This document shows, one piece after another, positions 59,528-64,000 of a stretch of 64,000 nucleotides of DNA. This stretch comes from Terriglobales bacterium (GTDB lineage: Bacteria; Acidobacteriota; Terriglobia; Terriglobales; Acidobacteriaceae): assembly GCA_035764005.1 (NCBI GenBank), contig DASTZZ010000063.1, positions 1 through 64,000 on the forward strand, in the 5' to 3' direction. Both the position numbers and the translations under genes were made by a program. The notes below the pieces were generated by a model. The model saw nothing but the letters and a program-made list of their open reading frames with translations. It was not told where the DNA came from and did no database searches. Each line of letters opens with the position of its first letter. Positions within the stretch are counted from its first letter, which is position 1.

Positions 59528-60532
59528 GTGCGGCCTCTCTATCCACTCATAATCGCGACGACGATCCTGCTACTGGGCGGTTGTGGCCGCTACAGTATCC
59601 ATAAGGCAATCCGTCAAAGTATTTCCAGCGCAGAACAAACCACGACCGTGCTGGCTGTTTATCAGCCCTGGTTTGGTTCACCGGAGCATATCAATGTAGG
59701 TTACTCGTCCAGCGATGTTTCGGTATTGCAGAAGCAGATAAAGCAAGCGAAGGAGTTTGGAATCGACGCCTTTGTCGTCGATTGGTATGGCAATAACAGG
59801 AAAGACTTTGATAGTAACTACGCTTTGTTACAAGAAACAGCGGCCAATACAGACTTTAAGGTCGCTCTGATGTATGACGAGCCCAAGGGCGATCCCGAGG
59901 ACTCGACACAGCAGGCGATCGTCGCTTTCGATTACGCGTACGACAAATACATCGGACCAAAGGCCGCGAACGCGCATGCCTATCTGCTCTACAACGGACA
60001 TCCCATCATCTTTATTTGGCCAAACAGCACACGCACAGATTGGAAGATCGTCCGCCGGCACGTGGAGCAGTGGGAAGTCCCACCACTCCTTATCATGCGT
60101 TTTGATACCGCCAAAGATCCACAAGCTTTCGATGGATTCTACGCTTGGGTGGATACCGGTAAGGAAGGCTGGTCGCCGGATGGAAGGAATTGGGGCAAGG
60201 AGTACTTAGACCGTTTCTATAAGACGATGAACCGTGACTACCCGAACAAAATTATCGTCACAGGTGCCTGGGCTGGATTCGACGATTCCAAAGCGCACTG
60301 GGGAACGCACAGAAAAATCGATACTCGCTGTGGAAAGACATTTCAGGATACTCTCACCGAGTTTCACCGCAACGTCAGTCCAGAGCACCCGATCCCGTTT
60401 CTACTGATCGAAACGTGGAACGACTATGAGGAAGGCACGGCAATTGAACGTGGAATCGGCCATTGCGTATCCGAGTCGGCCGTGACTGCAGGTCGAGTCG
60501 ATTCCCGCTTTGCGCAAAGGCCATCCTCCTGA
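59528..60532 (+). CDS. GH99/GH71-like lipoprotein, second copy
   Basis: The GTG at 59528 has GGAG seven bases upstream and gives a lipoprotein signal with lipobox LLGGC; an ATG at 59489 would add 13 residues ahead of it. The 334-residue product shows the same pattern as the protein at 44883: YQPWFGSPEHINVGYSSSDV, FGIDAFVVDWYGNNRKDF, ALMYDEPKGDPED and IETWNDYEEGTAIERGIGHC. It lacks the Ser/Thr linker and the C-terminal fibronectin-like domain of the longer copy. It may cut, transfer or modify the polymer made by the cluster, on the periplasmic or outer-membrane face. Confidence 0.85.
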   Translation: MRPLYPLIIATTILLLGGCGRYSIHKAIRQSISSAEQTTTVLAVYQPWFGSPEHINVGYSSSDVSVLQKQIKQAKEFGIDAFVVDWYGNNRKDFDSNYALLQETAANTDFKVALMYDEPKGDPEDSTQQAIVAFDYAYDKYIGPKAANAHAYLLYNGHPIIFIWPNSTRTDWKIVRRHVEQWEVPPLLIMRFDTAKDPQAFDGFYAWVDTGKEGWSPDGRNWGKEYLDRFYKTMNRDYPNKIIVTGAWAGFDDSKAHWGTHRKIDTRCGKTFQDTLTEFHRNVSPEHPIPFLLIETWNDYEEGTAIERGIGHCVSESAVTAGRVDSRFAQRPSS

Positions 60533-60602
60533 TGTGCTGTGGCACCGACTCCGAGCCGAAATCGCCAGGCGGAGCAAATCTTGCCTCCTCTTGATGCCGT
60601 AG

Positions 60603-62975
<2,373 letters not shown>

Positions 62976-63068
62976 AGCATTTTCTGAGTTAGTGTGATCT
63001 ATCTTGGTTTTGTGCTACGAGTTCTGCCGGACTCATGATGGTCCTTTCGCCGACGCTTTCAGCCACTT

Positions 63069-63242
63069 TCATCCTGAAGCGCTTCTTTTGCGCGAAGGAT
63101 CTCCCGGAATGTGTCGGACTGAGTTGCGCTTTCCTGGCTCTCGGCCAATGAAGACAAAGGTTTTCTGGTGAGAGCCAAGCCACAGCATTTCAGCCTCAAG
63201 CACCGCGGGAGATCCTTCGGCCAAAAGCGGCCTTCAGGATGA
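63069..63242. repeat. Inverted repeat after katG, about 37-base arms
   Basis: The left arm at 63069-63106 begins TCATCCTGAAGCGCTT and ends GAAGGATCTCCCG. The right arm at 63206-63242 is its imperfect complement (CGGGAGATCCTTC onward to TTCAGGATGA). A shorter inner pair GGCTCTC/GAGAGCC lies between them. The TCATCCTGAAG core is, by my recollection, common between genes in acidobacteria. Confidence 0.8.
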
Positions 63243-63502
63243 CAGGTGATTGAGAGCGTCCCATGATCGACCTCATTCATTCGAGTAAAAACTCGTGCTC
63301 GATATGAACCAGCGGTCTACACCAACCCTGAAAATGCGCTAAGCAACAAATAGCAGCAAACGCATAGCCTGATTGGCGTACCTCAGCTCATCTCACTGGA
63401 AAGGTAACGCCATTCAGGCTGTGGCTTTGCTTTGTTGCGTTCTGTCGTGCCATTCTTCGGGTCCCTTCGGCGAGAACCCAGTCCTTCCCGTGCGAAGACA
63501 AC

Positions 63503-63530
63503 AACCCCGGAGCATGGCTGCCCCGGGGTT
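63503..63530 (-). terminator. Terminator of the leftward receptor gene
   Basis: AACCCCGG and CCGGGGTT form an eight-base-pair stem with a 12-base loop, 11 bases after the receptor stop. The T-run on the minus strand is interrupted (TTGTTGTCTTC). Confidence 0.65.
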
Positions 63531-63541
63531 CCTAACGGTAA

Positions 63542-64000
63542 TTAGAAAGAGTAACGCAGCAGGAATTGCATCACTCGCCGGCCTAAGTCGCCACCCTGGA
63601 CCGCAGTGAAGTTGGAGAAGTTATCCGGAGGGTTGCCTTGATTGGGATCCAGCGGAATACCGAAGCCGCTGCGGCTCGAATCGAAAGCACCCATGCTTTG
63701 ATGATTCAGGATGTTGAAGACCTCCCAGCGGAACTGCAATTCGTGGCTCTCGGGAATTTTGGCCGTGAGTCCATTCAAGTGGAAGGTTTTGCCGAGTCCC
63801 ATGTCGATGTTGTAGTAGCCGGGAACGCGGAACACATTACGTTCACCAGTCTCGCCCGGATACGGATTCCGGAAATGGGTAAACGCAAACTGCTCATTGC
63901 AGCCGAACAGTTTGGGAGTGCCATCCACTGGCCGCGTCGGACAGCTGTTGAAATCGGCGGTCCTGACTGCATTGCTCTGGACTTCCCAATTGGTCGCCCA
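63542..64000 (-). CDS. Oar-like TonB-dependent receptor, C-terminal part (5' end outside window)
   Basis: The minus-strand frame stays open to the window edge, giving 153 residues. It includes RNVFRVPGYYNIDMGLGKTF, the ELQFRWEVFNILNHQSMGAF motif and the end GRRVMQFLLRYSF. FRWEVFNILNH followed by a closing Arg-x-x-Gln-F...RYSF is the signature of the last barrel strands of the large acidobacterial receptors with a carboxypeptidase-regulatory N-terminal domain. Such proteins are usually about 1,000-1,200 residues, so most of the gene lies outside. A GTG at 63928 is only an internal codon. Confidence 0.9.
   Translation of the reverse strand, partial: WATNWEVQSNAVRTADFNSCPTRPVDGTPKLFGCNEQFAFTHFRNPYPGETGERNVFRVPGYYNIDMGLGKTFHLNGLTAKIPESHELQFRWEVFNILNHQSMGAFDSSRSGFGIPLDPNQGNPPDNFSNFTAVQGGDLGRRVMQFLLRYSF

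Larger units (their letters stand above)
62976..63541. other. Intergenic region with inverted repeat, 566 bases
   Basis: The gap after katG carries an inverted repeat (63069-63242), and near its right end the terminator of the leftward receptor gene (63503-63530). Frames here run through the repeat and are not genes. No RNA gene was recognised. Confidence 0.65.

Overview
The window looks like chromosome from a soil-type Acidobacteriota (Terriglobia-like). This rests on gene content, not on a database match. The clues are two long MacB-like permeases of the acidobacterial 'ADOP' type (one with its PadR regulator), a C-terminal piece of a large Oar-like TonB-dependent receptor, many secreted proteins with Ala/Gln-rich leaders, and several families of long palindromic intergenic repeats. 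No rRNA, tRNA, CRISPR array, prophage or insertion sequence was recognised.

Layout. 1-6.5 kb: F1Fo ATP synthase genes on the minus strand, in the order b', b, delta, alpha, gamma, beta, epsilon; the a and c subunit genes are not adjacent, and palindromic repeats sit on both sides of atpA. 7-14.8 kb: plus-strand envelope and housekeeping genes (Skp/OmpH chaperone, TonB-like protein, barrel protein, HigBA-type toxin-antitoxin, Spy/CpxP-like protein, RecX, SAM hydrolase, TauE/SafE transporter with DUF1634 partner). 14.8-34 kb: ADOP permease, OmpA-family protein, GNAT acetyltransferase, a minus-strand series of sensor kinase, sigma-54 regulator, MlaE and MlaF, a TPR lipid-envelope-type secreted protein, a DUF5666-like protein, a reductase, a PadR/ADOP pair, and a small secreted protein.

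34.2-44.6 kb: a compact minus-strand signalling block. Seven genes appear co-transcribed: unknown protein, methyltransferase, TonB-dependent receptor, YfiR-like periplasmic protein, hybrid histidine kinase, single-domain response regulator, and a REC-PAS-GGDEF-EAL protein. A PilZ-domain protein lies upstream on the same strand. 44.9-60.5 kb: a polysaccharide-type cluster with two GH99/GH71-like lipoproteins at its edges, a GT4 glycosyltransferase, a 1,400-residue TPR/beta-barrel exporter candidate, a 988-residue GT-C-like membrane protein coupled to two secreted proteins, a GT2 glycosyltransferase and UDP-glucose 6-dehydrogenase. The two blocks together suggest a surface-sensing, cyclic-di-GMP-controlled exopolysaccharide system of a type I cannot match to Bcs, Pga, Alg or Pel. 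60.7-64 kb: KatG with a possible OxyR-like operator, a repeat, and the truncated Oar-like receptor.
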